A stretch of DNA of 64,000 bases from an uncultured Maritimibacter sp. (GTDB lineage Bacteria > Pseudomonadota > Alphaproteobacteria > Rhodobacterales > Rhodobacteraceae), in contig CAJXYS010000001.1 of assembly GCA_913063035.1 (NCBI GenBank), forward strand, positions 62,001 to 126,000. Direction: 5' to 3'. Every line of letters starts with the position of its first letter. Within the stretch, counting starts at the first letter, position 1. The notes under the pieces are model-generated. The model saw only the letters and a program-made list of their open reading frames with translations. It had not been told where the DNA came from and searched no databases. Made by a program: the position numbers and the translations under genes. Below, piece after piece: positions 36,115-44,396 of this stretch.

Positions 36115-36654
36115 ATGTCCGGTGCGGCCCTCGTCGTGCTGGGCGGGCTGCCGGCCACGGGGAAGTCGACCGTGGCCCGGCATTTCGCCCGCGCCGCCGG
36201 GGCGGTTCACCTGCGGATCGACACCATCGAACAGGGCATCCGCGATGCCGGGCTGGCCGGCACGGAGATGGGCCCGGCCGGGTACGTCGTGGCACACGGG
36301 ATCGCGGCGGATAACCTGGCGCTGGGCCGCGTGGTCGTGGCCGACAGCGTGAACGCGCTTGCCCTGACGCGGCAGGGCTGGCGCGACGTCGCCCGCCGTG
36401 CCGGCGTGCCTACGCTCGAAGCCGAGATCGTCTGCAGCGACCGCGAGCAGCACCGTCACCGGGCAGACTCCCGCGAGCCGGGCGTACCCGGGCTCGCGCT
36501 GCCCGACTGGCAGGCGATACAGGCCCGCCATTACGAAGCCTGGCCCGAGGCCGACCTGACGCTCGACACCGCCCGGCTTACCCCCGACGGGGCCGCCGCC
36601 GCGCTGGCGGAGGCACTGGCCCGCAAGACCGCGGCAGGGTCAGCCGATCTCTGA
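36115..36654 (+). CDS. P-loop kinase-like ATPase
   Basis: The product is about 179 residues with Walker A LGGLPATGKSTVARHFA at the very N terminus and the kinase-type IDTIEQGIRDAGL after it. It belongs to the AAA_33/zeta-toxin-like group of small nucleoside or antibiotic kinases, but the substrate is unknown. It is probably the last gene of the fab operon. Its 3' end overlaps the convergent VOC gene by 15 nt. No antitoxin-like partner is seen. Confidence 0.8.
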   Translation: MSGAALVVLGGLPATGKSTVARHFARAAGAVHLRIDTIEQGIRDAGLAGTEMGPAGYVVAHGIAADNLALGRVVVADSVNALALTRQGWRDVARRAGVPTLEAEIVCSDREQHRHRADSREPGVPGLALPDWQAIQARHYEAWPEADLTLDTARLTPDGAAAALAEALARKTAAGSADL

Positions 36655-37032
36655 CCCGGCCGGGGTCATCAGCCCGACCATCGCGCCGGTCGGATCGGAA
36701 AGGATCGCGATCCGGCCCACATCCGCCATCTCGAAGGGTTCGCGCGCCAGCGCGCCGCCCGCGGCGACGGTGTCGGCGATCGCGGCATCGAGATCATCGA
36801 CCGCGATATAGGTGAACCAGTGGGCGGGAACGCCTTCGAGTTCCTCCAGCCCGGTCATGTCCATGACGCCCGCCACGGGCTGACCGTCGCGCATGGCGAC
36901 CAAATAGGTTCCGCCGGGCATCGGCATCTCGTCCCAGCTCCAGCCGCAGACTTGCCCGTAATAGGCCATCGCCGCCGCGGGATCGCGGGTCATCAGTTCC
37001 GACCACCAGATGGCCCCGTGTTGTTCTGACAT
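36640..37032 (-). CDS. VOC (glyoxalase/dioxygenase fold) protein
   Basis: The 130-residue protein has the beta-alpha-beta-beta-beta pattern of the vicinal-oxygen-chelate superfamily (IWWSELMTRDPAAAMAYYGQ, FTYIAVDDLDAAI, ILSDPTGAMVGLM). Related proteins bind small hydrophobic ligands or act as dioxygenases and resistance proteins. The metal-binding residues are not obvious, so the function is open. Confidence 0.85.
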   Translation of the reverse strand: MSEQHGAIWWSELMTRDPAAAMAYYGQVCGWSWDEMPMPGGTYLVAMRDGQPVAGVMDMTGLEELEGVPAHWFTYIAVDDLDAAIADTVAAGGALAREPFEMADVGRIAILSDPTGAMVGLMTPAGSEIG

Positions 37033-37107
37033 GGAAAACGCTCCTCGAACTCGTACTCAGAGCAGCGAGGATGCATGATTCCGGCGGCGTTGGCGCGCGA
37101 AATCGGG

Positions 37108-37131
37108 GGCCCGGGCCCACCGGCCCGGGCC
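37108..37131 (-). terminator. GC-rich hairpin after the FKBP gene
   Basis: Perfect 9-bp arms GGCCCGGGC / GCCCGGGCC with a 6-nt loop lie 8 nt past the stop of the minus-strand FKBP gene. There is no T-run, so termination strength is uncertain. Confidence 0.5.
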
Positions 37132-37138
37132 GTCGCGA

Positions 37139-37567
37139 TCAGACGATCTCGACCAGTTCGACGGCGAAGTTGAGATCCTTGCCGGCGAGCGGGTGGTTGG
37201 CGTCCAGGACGACCTCGTCCTCGGTCACCTCGGCCACGCTCACGGCGACGGCCTGGCCGTCCGGCGTCTGCAGCTGGAGCTGGGTGCCGATATCCAGCGG
37301 GATGTGGTCCGGCACCTGGTCGCGCGGCACCGCCTGGGTGCGGCCGGGATCGTGGTCGCCATAGGCCTCGGCGGCGGCGACGGTGACCGACTTGGCCTCG
37401 CCGACTGCCATGCCTTCGACCTCCTTGTCGAGGCCGGGGATGATCTCGCCCGAGCCGACGGTGAATTCCAGCGGGTCGCGTCCCTCGGAAGAGTCGAAGG
37501 TCGATCCGTCGCTCAGCGTGCCGGTATAATGAATGCGGACTTTGTCGCCCGGCTTTGCCTGGGTCAT
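37139..37567 (-). CDS. FKBP-type peptidyl-prolyl isomerase, SlyD-like
   Basis: The 142-residue protein has a split FKBP domain (VRIHYTGTLSDGSTFDSSEG, EIIPGLDKEVEGMAVGE) with an insert-in-flap domain (about 72-120, AYGDHDPGRTQAVPR) and the signature DANHPLAGKDLNFAVEL. It lacks the His-rich metal tail of E. coli SlyD. It is expected to be a cytoplasmic folding helper. The start MTQAKPGD at 37567 has AGAGAG upstream; the frame extends to 37717. Confidence 0.93.
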   Translation of the reverse strand: MTQAKPGDKVRIHYTGTLSDGSTFDSSEGRDPLEFTVGSGEIIPGLDKEVEGMAVGEAKSVTVAAAEAYGDHDPGRTQAVPRDQVPDHIPLDIGTQLQLQTPDGQAVAVSVAEVTEDEVVLDANHPLAGKDLNFAVELVEIV

Positions 37568-37743
37568 GAGGTACTCTCTGTTTTTGGGAGGGTTGATTTG
37601 AGAGGCCGCGCGCGCAGGCGCAGGTTCTCCGGGGTTCGGACCCAAGGTAAACACGATCTCGCTTATGTAAACCCTCGGGGCGGGAATCGGGGTATCAACC
37701 GCGCCGGGGCTGTGCAAGAGTTCGCCCCCGAGGAGGAGGAGAG

Positions 37744-38433
37744 ATGCCCGTCACCACCTGCGTATTCGACGCCTACGGCACCTTGTTCGACGTCGCCGCC
37801 GCGGCCCGCGAGGCCGCCGGCGAACCCGGTCGAGACGCGCTGGCCGCACGGTGGCGGGAGCTGGCCGAGCACTGGCGGCAGAAGCAGCTGCAGTATACCT
37901 GGCTCCGGGCCGTGTCGGGCACGCATGCGGATTTCTGGGAGGTCACGCAGAACGGACTTGACTGGGCGCTGGAGAAGACCGGGCTCGACGGCGATACGGA
38001 ACTGCGTGAACGGCTGCTCGCGCTTTACTGGGAACTCGCCGCCTACCCGGAAGTGCCCGGAATGCTCGGCGCGCTCAAGGCGGCCGGCCGCACCACGGCG
38101 ATCCTGTCGAATGGCGCGCCCGCGATGCTGGCCGGCGCGGTCGACTCCGCCGGACTCGGGGACATGCTGGACGACGTGCTCAGCGTGGAAAGCGTCGGCG
38201 TCTTCAAGCCCCATGCCGGGGTCTACGATCTCGTCGGTCAGCGTTTCGGCTGCGACCGCAACGAGGTACTGTTCGTCTCGTCCAATGGCTGGGACGCGGC
38301 CGCGGCCAGCGGCTACGGCTTTACCACGGCATGGGTGAACCGCGCGGGCGACCCGATGGATCGCCTGCCCTGGACGCCGCAGCACGTGCTGCCGGACCTG
38401 ACGGGCATCCCGGCGCTCGCGGGGGTGGAATGA
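37744..38433 (+). CDS. Haloacid dehalogenase type II
   Basis: The 229-residue HAD hydrolase has nucleophile Asp9 in VFDAYGTLFD, motif II ILSNGAP, the Lys/Asp pair in VGVFKPHAGVYDL and FVSSNGWDAAAA. This is the L-2-haloacid dehalogenase pattern. The residue set supports dehalogenation of short haloacids, though other phosphatase roles are possible. A GAGGAGGAGGAG ribosome site precedes the ATG. Its stop overlaps the next start by 4 nt. Confidence 0.9.
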   Translation: MPVTTCVFDAYGTLFDVAAAAREAAGEPGRDALAARWRELAEHWRQKQLQYTWLRAVSGTHADFWEVTQNGLDWALEKTGLDGDTELRERLLALYWELAAYPEVPGMLGALKAAGRTTAILSNGAPAMLAGAVDSAGLGDMLDDVLSVESVGVFKPHAGVYDLVGQRFGCDRNEVLFVSSNGWDAAAASGYGFTTAWVNRAGDPMDRLPWTPQHVLPDLTGIPALAGVE

Positions 38434-39257
38434 CGCAGTTTTTCACCAGTTCCGACGGCTTGCGCATTGCCTACCGCGACGAGGGCGCGGGCTTGCCCGT
38501 GCTCTGCCTCTCGGGGCTGACGCGCAACGCCGCAGATTTCGACTACATGGCGGCGCGGCTGGACGGCGTGCGGCTTGTTCGCATGGACTACCGCGGCCGC
38601 GGGCGGTCGGCGTGGTCCGACGACCCGATGAGCTACGCGGTCCCCGTGGAGGCCCGCGATGCGCTCGAACTGCTGGACCATCTCGGTCTCGAGCGGGCCG
38701 CGGTGATCGGCACGTCCCGTGGCGGGCTGATCGGGCTCTTCCTCGCCGCCACGGCCAGGGATCGCCTGGCGGGGCTGCTGATGAACGACGTCGGCCCGGA
38801 AATCGAGCGCGCCGGGCTCGAGAAAATCTTCGACTATGTGGGCCGGAATCCCGCCTTCGGGAGCCACGCGGACGCCGCCGCCGCCATGCCCGCGCTGATG
38901 ACCGGTTTCTCGGACGTCCCCGAGGGCCGCTGGCTGGACGAGGTGCGCCACCATTTCGACGAGACGCCGGACGGGCTGCGCATCAACTACGACCCCGGCC
39001 TGCGCCAGTCTTTCCTGGCCGCATTCGAAGGCGAGCCACCCGATCTCTGGCCGCTCTTCGACGCGCTGGAAGGGCTGCCGGTGGCACTGATCCGCGGTGC
39101 GAACTCCGATCTTCTCTCGCGCCGCGTTGCCGACGAGATGCGCCGGCGGCGCCCGGACATGCTCTTCGCCGAGGTGCCCGGCCGCGCCCATGTCCCCTTT
39201 CTCGACGAGCCGGAGAGCCTGACGGTGATCCGCGAATTCCTGGACCGTTGCCAATGA
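38430..39257 (+). CDS. Alpha/beta hydrolase
   Basis: The product is about 275 residues with nucleophile Ser in VIGTSRGGLIG, Asp in RGANSDLLS and His in VPGRAHVPFLDEP. LCLSGLTRNAADFDY supplies the oxyanion region. It could be an esterase or lactonase; the substrate is unknown. Both ends overlap neighbours by 4 nt (ATGA), placing it in a tight operon with the dehalogenase and the PLP enzyme. Confidence 0.9.
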   Translation: MTQFFTSSDGLRIAYRDEGAGLPVLCLSGLTRNAADFDYMAARLDGVRLVRMDYRGRGRSAWSDDPMSYAVPVEARDALELLDHLGLERAAVIGTSRGGLIGLFLAATARDRLAGLLMNDVGPEIERAGLEKIFDYVGRNPAFGSHADAAAAMPALMTGFSDVPEGRWLDEVRHHFDETPDGLRINYDPGLRQSFLAAFEGEPPDLWPLFDALEGLPVALIRGANSDLLSRRVADEMRRRRPDMLFAEVPGRAHVPFLDEPESLTVIREFLDRCQ

Positions 39258-40234
39258 CCGACATCACCATGATCGAGGCCGCCGCCGCGCGGCTGGAGGG
39301 CCATGTGCGGCGCACGCCGCTCCTGTCCTCGCCGTTTCTCGACCGGCTCGCCGGGCGGCGCGTGCTGGTGAAGCCCGAATGCCTGCAGCACACGGGCTCG
39401 TTCAAGGCGCGGGGCGGCTGGGCGGCGATCTCGGCACTGGACGCGGCCGCGCGACGGGCGGGCGTGATCGCCTATTCCTCGGGCAACCACGCGCAGGGCG
39501 TGGCGCGTGCCGCGGCGGCGCTCGGCGCGCCGGCGGTGATCGTGATGCCGTCGGATGCACCGCGCCTGAAGATCGAGAACACGCGCGCGCTGGGCGCGGA
39601 GGTCGTGCTCTACGACCGCGCGCGCGACTCCCGCGAGGAGATCGGCGACCAACTCGCCGCGGATCGCGGGCTGACGCTCATCAAGCCCTATGACGAACCG
39701 GAGGTGATCGCGGGCCAGGGCACCTGCGGGCTTGAGATCGCCGAGCAGGCCGCCGCGGCCGGGGTGACCGAGGCCGACGTCCTGGTCTGTTGCGGCGGTG
39801 GCGGCCTGACCGCCGGCATCGCGCTGGCGCTGGAGGCCCGCGCGCCGGGGCTGCGCGCGCGGCCCTGCGAACCCGAAGGCTTCGACGACACGGCCCGCTC
39901 GCTCGCGGCGGGGCGCGTCTTGGGCAACGACCGGCTGACCGGCTCGATCTGCGACGCGATCATGACGCCGGAACCGGGGCAGCTCACCTTTCCGATATTG
40001 CGGAAACTCTGCGGCCCGGGGATCGTGGCCAGCGACGAGGACTGCCTGCGCGCGATGGCCCAGGCCTTTCTTCGGCTGAAGATCGTGCTCGAACCGGGCG
40101 GCGCGGTGGCGCTGGCCGCGGCGCTGTTCCAGCCGGATGCGGTCGCCGGGGACACGGTGATCGTGGTCGCCACCGGGGGAAACACGGACGCCGCGACCTA
40201 CACGGCCGCGCTGGAGCGCTTCGGCGCGGGCTGA
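39254..40234 (+). CDS. Threonine/serine dehydratase, PLP fold type II
   Basis: The 326-residue enzyme forms its PLP Schiff base at Lys51 (HTGSFKARGG). It has AYSSGNHAQGVARAAA and the phosphate-binding loop VCCGGGGLTAGIAL. It lacks the C-terminal regulatory ACT domain of biosynthetic IlvA, so it resembles catabolic threonine dehydratases, serine racemase or hydroxyaspartate dehydratases. The third gene of the dehalogenase operon, it starts inside the hydrolase stop. Confidence 0.9.
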   Translation: MTDITMIEAAAARLEGHVRRTPLLSSPFLDRLAGRRVLVKPECLQHTGSFKARGGWAAISALDAAARRAGVIAYSSGNHAQGVARAAAALGAPAVIVMPSDAPRLKIENTRALGAEVVLYDRARDSREEIGDQLAADRGLTLIKPYDEPEVIAGQGTCGLEIAEQAAAAGVTEADVLVCCGGGGLTAGIALALEARAPGLRARPCEPEGFDDTARSLAAGRVLGNDRLTGSICDAIMTPEPGQLTFPILRKLCGPGIVASDEDCLRAMAQAFLRLKIVLEPGGAVALAAALFQPDAVAGDTVIVVATGGNTDAATYTAALERFGAG

Positions 40235-40241
40235 GCCCGGG

Positions 40242-41150
40242 TCAGTCGAGCGTGGCCCGGATGCGGGCGAGCCCGGCGCGCACCATGCGCCCGGAATCCT
40301 CGCTTGCCGGCGGCATTCCCTGCGCCGTCAGCGCCGCGCCGTAGACCCCGGCGAGCCCTTCCCCGGCGATCACGGCGACCTCTTGCCCAAGCCAGTAGGG
40401 CCGTGCGGCGGCCAGTTCGATCCCGACGAGGAGCCCCGACAGCCGCGCCCGGGCGGCCTCGGGGGCGAGGTCTTTCAGAAGGTATTCGGCGCGCAGTTCA
40501 AAAAGCCGTGCCGCCACGCGCTCGGGTTTCGACAGCGCGTCGTCGAGCGCCGTTCGGAAGGCCCCGGCCTCCCAGCCGCCCTGCCCCATGCCGTGGCGCA
40601 GGATCGAGCGCGCGGCCAGCAGGTCGAACAGCTCTCCCGTCATGAAGCTCTGGAAACTCACCACCTCGCCGGCGCTGATCTGAACCCAGAAACTATGCGT
40701 TCCGGGCAGGCAGAGCACGCCGTCGAAATCCGGCCGGCCGGCGAGGAATCCGGCGATCTGGGTCTCTTCGCCACGCATGACGGCCGCCGGGTTGTCCTGG
40801 CAGAGCCCCGGCAGGATACGCAGCGCGATGCGCGGGTCGTCGCAGGGCAGTTCGGGCGGCGGGGCCTCGGCGCGCGGGGTGCAGGGCACCTTGCGATAGG
40901 GGATCTCGGTCCAGCCCTCGCGCGACCCGATCGCGCCGCAGGCCAGGACGGGCGTCCGCCGCCCATCGGCCAGCCAATGCCCGATCCGGTCGGCCAGGGC
41001 CGGGGCGAACCCCGCCCCGGAAAGCGCGGCGACACCGGGTCCGGTCGTCTGGCCGATCGCCTCGCCCCCCGCGGACATCGCCCAGGCCCGGAGCCGCGTA
41101 TTGCCCCAGTCCGCGGCGATCCAGTCCACTGCGCCTGCATCGTCTGTCAT
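40242..41150 (-). CDS. dgoK: 2-dehydro-3-deoxygalactonokinase
   Basis: The 302-residue sugar-acid kinase opens with WIAADWGNTRLRAWA (phosphate 1 loop). It has ACGAIGSREGW, LCLPGTHSFWVQI and IAGEGLAGVYGAAL, which match the DgoK family. It phosphorylates 2-keto-3-deoxy-galactonate at C6 in the De Ley-Doudoroff route. The usual partner aldolase dgoA is not in the window, so the gene is isolated. Confidence 0.9.
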   Translation of the reverse strand: MTDDAGAVDWIAADWGNTRLRAWAMSAGGEAIGQTTGPGVAALSGAGFAPALADRIGHWLADGRRTPVLACGAIGSREGWTEIPYRKVPCTPRAEAPPPELPCDDPRIALRILPGLCQDNPAAVMRGEETQIAGFLAGRPDFDGVLCLPGTHSFWVQISAGEVVSFQSFMTGELFDLLAARSILRHGMGQGGWEAGAFRTALDDALSKPERVAARLFELRAEYLLKDLAPEAARARLSGLLVGIELAAARPYWLGQEVAVIAGEGLAGVYGAALTAQGMPPASEDSGRMVRAGLARIRATLD

Positions 41151-41189
41151 CTGGGTCTCCGGCGATTCCGCCGCGGCCCGCCCGCGGCA

Positions 41190-41214
41190 CCGGCCCGGCC
41201 TACTGCCGGGCCGG
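41190..41214 (-). terminator. GC-rich hairpin after znuA
   Basis: Perfect 10-bp arms CCGGCCCGGC / GCCGGGCCGG with a 5-nt loop lie about 20 nt past the znuA stop on the minus strand. The following bases are not T-rich, so this is a candidate only. Confidence 0.5.
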
Positions 41215-41232
41215 CGGTGGCGTCAACACCGG

Positions 41233-42252
41233 CTAGCGCGTCCCGAGGCAGTCGATCATCCCGTCGGCGAGGCCCCGGATGAGCGCGGGATAGAGTTTCG
41301 CCCCCGGCGCGAGATCCGCGCCCAGCGGGTCGAGCGTTCCGGTCTGCGCCGTGCTGCCCTCGATCAGCGTGTCGACGAGCCGCGGCGGAAACTGGGGTTC
41401 GGTGAACACGCAGGCCGCGCCGGTGTCGCGGATCAGGTCGCGGATCTCGGCCACGCGGCGCGGACCCGGGTCCGTCGCGTCGGAGACCGAGACCGCGCCC
41501 GCGGCCTCGATATCGAAACGCGCCTCGAAATAGTGATAGGCGTCGTGGAAGACCACGAAGGGCAGGCCGCGCACCGGGGCCAGCCGTGCATCCGTTTCCG
41601 CGACCAGCGCTTCGAGTTCCTCCTCGGCCAGGGCTGCGTTGCTGCGATAGGTGTCGGCATTCTCCGGGTCCGCGGCCGACAGGGCCGCCGCGATGGCGTT
41701 CAGCCAGAGCGCGGCATTCGCCGGATCGAGCCAGAGATGCGGGTCGATCGCGCCATGGTCGTGAGTGTCGTGATCGTCGTCGTGACCGTGGTCGTCGTGA
41801 GCATGGTCGTCATGGGCGGGGTCGTCGTCATGGGCGTGGTCGTCATGACCGTGGTCATCGTCGTCATGGGCGTGGTCGTGATCATGGGCCTCGAATGTCG
41901 CGCCCTCGCGCATCTCGAGGCGGGCGAGTCCGGGCGTTTCCGACAGGGTCATGATCTCGGCCGTGCCGCCAAGCGTATCCAGCGCCTCGTCGAGCCAGGG
42001 GGTCAAGACCGGGCCGACCCAGAACACGATATCGGCTTCGGACAGGGCTCGTGCCTCGGAAGGGCGCATCGCGTAGTCATGGGGCGAGGCACCGGGCCGC
42101 AGCAAGAGAACGGGATCCGCGACCCCCTCCATCACCCGCGCGGTCAACGCATGGATCGGCGGGATGTCCGCGACGACGCGCGGCGGGTCCGCCGCGACGG
42201 CGCCGGAGAAGAACACGGAAAAGCTCGCTAGCACTGGAAAAAGGGGTTTCAT
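41233..42252 (-). CDS. znuA: Zinc ABC transporter, substrate-binding protein
   Basis: The 339-residue periplasmic protein of the cluster A-I family has a signal peptide (cut after GAVAA) and the ADIPPIHALTARVM region. A His/Asp-rich loop spans about residues 120-166 (repeats of HDHAHDDD and DHGHDD type), followed by the IDPHLWLDP zinc site and FHDAYHYFEARF. The loop is characteristic of ZnuA and probably buffers Zn2+. The start at 42252 is chosen because the signal peptide begins there; the frame stays open to 42678. It is divergent from zur-znuCB and shares the Zur box. Confidence 0.96.
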   Translation of the reverse strand: MKPLFPVLASFSVFFSGAVAADPPRVVADIPPIHALTARVMEGVADPVLLLRPGASPHDYAMRPSEARALSEADIVFWVGPVLTPWLDEALDTLGGTAEIMTLSETPGLARLEMREGATFEAHDHDHAHDDDDHGHDDHAHDDDPAHDDHAHDDHGHDDDHDTHDHGAIDPHLWLDPANAALWLNAIAAALSAADPENADTYRSNAALAEEELEALVAETDARLAPVRGLPFVVFHDAYHYFEARFDIEAAGAVSVSDATDPGPRRVAEIRDLIRDTGAACVFTEPQFPPRLVDTLIEGSTAQTGTLDPLGADLAPGAKLYPALIRGLADGMIDCLGTR

Positions 42253-42301
42253 CGCGGTCTCGCCTTGTCTATTGCCGGGAACGGCTCCTGCATATATGAT
42301 A

Positions 42302-42316
42302 TGTAATACTATAACA
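42302..42316. promoter_or_regulatory. Zur box in the znuA/zur divergent promoter
   Basis: TGTAATACTATAACA is a near-perfect inverted repeat centred on C42309, with one mismatched pair. It agrees closely with the alphaproteobacterial Zur operator (TGTTATA-N-TATAACA). It lies 14 nt before the zur ATG and 49 nt before the znuA ATG, so one site can repress both units when zinc is sufficient. Confidence 0.85.
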
Positions 42317-42330
42317 ATCAGAAAGTCGCC

Positions 42331-42828
42331 ATGTCCGCCCCTGATCACTCCGTCGCCTTCGAGAGCCATGACCACGCCGGCTGCGTGGCCGGCGTGATCG
42401 CGCGCGTCGAGGCGGTCTGCGACCGGGAAAAGCTGCGCCTGACGCCGGTGCGGCGCCGGGTGCTGGAAATCCTGCTCGAGACCCACGCGGCCATGGGCGC
42501 CTACGACGTGCTGGAACGTCTCGCCGCCGAAGGACTCGGCCACCAGCCGCCGGTCGCCTACCGGGCGCTGGATTTCCTGGTCGAGAACGGCTTTGCCCAC
42601 CGGATCCGGCGGCTCAACGCGTTCACGGCCTGCATGCATCCCGGCGAGGCCCATGCGCCCGCCTTCCTGATCTGCCATGACTGCGGCTCGGTCGCCGAAG
42701 CCGACAGCGCCGCGGCCCGCGCGGAGCTGGACGCGGCGGCGGCGGCGCTGGGCTTCGCCATCGACCGCACCGTGATCGAGGCGGTCGGGCTCTGCCCGGC
42801 CTGCACCGCGCCGGAGCCGCGCCCATGA
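42331..42828 (+). CDS. zur: Fur-family zinc uptake regulator Zur
   Basis: The 165-residue repressor has the winged helix (KLRLTPVRRRVLEILLE, PVAYRALDFLVENGF). The structural zinc site is formed by the Cys pairs of FLICHDCGSV and GLCPACTAPE. Its place as the first gene of zur-znuC-znuB and the Zur box in front indicate autoregulation. It overlaps znuC by 4 nt. Confidence 0.94.
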   Translation: MSAPDHSVAFESHDHAGCVAGVIARVEAVCDREKLRLTPVRRRVLEILLETHAAMGAYDVLERLAAEGLGHQPPVAYRALDFLVENGFAHRIRRLNAFTACMHPGEAHAPAFLICHDCGSVAEADSAAARAELDAAAAALGFAIDRTVIEAVGLCPACTAPEPRP

Positions 42829-43565
42829 GCCTGATCGACGCCGAGAACGTCACCGTCCGGCTGGGCGGGCAAACCGTGCTGGAGGCCGTGGATTTCCGGA
42901 TCGCGCGCGGCGAGATCGTCACCGTGGTCGGGCCGAACGGGTCCGGCAAATCGACGCTGATCCGCACGCTGGTCGGCGCGCTCCGCCCCGCGCGGGGCCG
43001 CGTGCGCCGGGCGCCCGGGCTCTCGATCGGCTACGTGCCGCAACGGCTTCACCTCGACGAAACGATGCCGGTCACGGTTGGCCGGTTCCTCGACCTGCCG
43101 GATCCGCAGCCGCCCGAGGCCGTCGCGGCCGTGCTCGCACGCGTCGGGTTACCGGGCCTGGTCGGCCGCAGCCTGCGCGGGCTCTCGGGCGGGCAGTTCC
43201 AGCGGGTTCTGCTGGCCCGGGCGCTGCTGCGCGACCCGGACATCCTCGTCCTGGACGAACCGACGCAAAGCCTCGACCAGCCGGGCACGGCGGAATTCTA
43301 CAAGCTGATCGAACAGGTTCGGGCCGAAACCGGCTGCGCGGTGCTGATGGTCAGCCACGACCTCCACGTCGTCATGAGCGCCTCGGACCGGGTGATCTGC
43401 ATCAACGGCCATGTCTGCTGCGAGGGCACGCCCACCGTTGTCTCGGCCGCGCCGGAATACCGTGCGCTGTTCGGGCCGGGCACCGGCGGGACGATGGCGC
43501 TCTACCGCCATGAGCATGATCACGGGCACGAACATGCCCACGCCCACGGGCCGGGGGACGGCTGA
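42825..43565 (+). CDS. znuC: Zinc ABC transporter, ATP-binding protein
   Basis: The 246-residue ATPase has Walker A VVGPNGSGKSTLIRTLVG, signature LRGLSGGQFQRVLLARA and Walker B ILVLDEPTQSLD. The C terminus ends in a His-rich stretch (HEHDHGHEHAHAHG), a feature of zinc importers. The ATG overlaps the zur stop; the stop overlaps znuB by 1 nt. Confidence 0.96.
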   Translation: MSLIDAENVTVRLGGQTVLEAVDFRIARGEIVTVVGPNGSGKSTLIRTLVGALRPARGRVRRAPGLSIGYVPQRLHLDETMPVTVGRFLDLPDPQPPEAVAAVLARVGLPGLVGRSLRGLSGGQFQRVLLARALLRDPDILVLDEPTQSLDQPGTAEFYKLIEQVRAETGCAVLMVSHDLHVVMSASDRVICINGHVCCEGTPTVVSAAPEYRALFGPGTGGTMALYRHEHDHGHEHAHAHGPGDG

Positions 43566-44359
43566 TGCTGGACGATTTCCTCCTGCGCGCGGCGCTGGCC
43601 GGCGTCGGGCTCGGGCTGGCCGCCGGGCCGCTGGGCTGTTTCGTCGTCTGGCGGCGCATGGCCTATTTCGGGGATGCGACGGCCCATGCCGCGATCCTCG
43701 GCGTCGCGCTGGCGCTGGCGCTGGAGATCTCGATCTTCGCGGGCGTTCTGGCCGTGGCCCTCGCCGCCGCGGCGGTGGTGGCCGGCCTTGGCGGGCGCGC
43801 CCATTCCACCGACACGCTGCTCGGGGTCGTCGCGCATTCGACCCTTGCGCTGGGGCTGGTGGCGGTGTCGCTTCTCGACGGCGTGCGGGTCGACCTGCTG
43901 GGCTATCTCTTCGGCGACATTCTCGCGGTGGGCCGCGCCGACCTGGCGGTGATCTGGGGCGGCGCGGCGGCGGTCCTCGGGCTGCTGGCCTGGCGCTGGC
44001 GGCCGCTGCTGACGGCAACCCTGAACGCCGATCTCGCCTTCGCCTCGGGCATCGATCCCCGGCGCGAGCGGATGGTGCTGACCCTGGCGCTGGCGCTGGT
44101 GGTCGCGGTGGCGATCAAGGTGGTGGGGGCGCTGCTGATCGCCTCGATGCTGATCATCCCGGCCGCCGCGGCGCGCAGCTTTGCCCGATCCCCCGAAGGC
44201 ATGGCCGCGCTCGCCGCGCTCTTCGCCGCCGGGGCGGCGCTGGCCGGGCTTGGGGCGTCCTTTCACTGGGACACCCCCACCGGGCCCACGATCGTCGCGG
44301 TCGCTGCGGCCGGCTTCGCCGTCGCGCTCGCCGCCGGGCGGGCGATCCGGCAGGACTGA
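43565..44359 (+). CDS. znuB: Zinc ABC transporter, permease
   Basis: The 264-residue membrane protein of the ABC-3 family has about eight helices. GCFVVWRRMAYFGDATAHAA, DTLLGVVAHSTLALGLV, LLGYLFGDILAV and the KVVGALLIASMLIIPAAAAR coupling region are typical. With ZnuA and ZnuC it makes a complete high-affinity Zn2+ importer. Confidence 0.96.
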   Translation: MLDDFLLRAALAGVGLGLAAGPLGCFVVWRRMAYFGDATAHAAILGVALALALEISIFAGVLAVALAAAAVVAGLGGRAHSTDTLLGVVAHSTLALGLVAVSLLDGVRVDLLGYLFGDILAVGRADLAVIWGGAAAVLGLLAWRWRPLLTATLNADLAFASGIDPRRERMVLTLALALVVAVAIKVVGALLIASMLIIPAAAARSFARSPEGMAALAALFAAGAALAGLGASFHWDTPTGPTIVAVAAAGFAVALAAGRAIRQD

Positions 44360-44396
44360 CCCCGCGCGCCGGGCAGCTTGAAACGCCCCGGCTTCC

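Noticed and set aside
36115-36654. The P-loop kinase-like gene as the toxin of a toxin-antitoxin pair
   Set aside because: It resembles zeta-type kinases only in general outline, has no small antitoxin gene beside it and sits at the end of the fab operon.
41750-41900. Repeats of gtcgtcatgggcgtggtc type near 41.8 kb
   Set aside because: They encode the His/Asp-rich loop of ZnuA on the minus strand and are not an independent repeat element.
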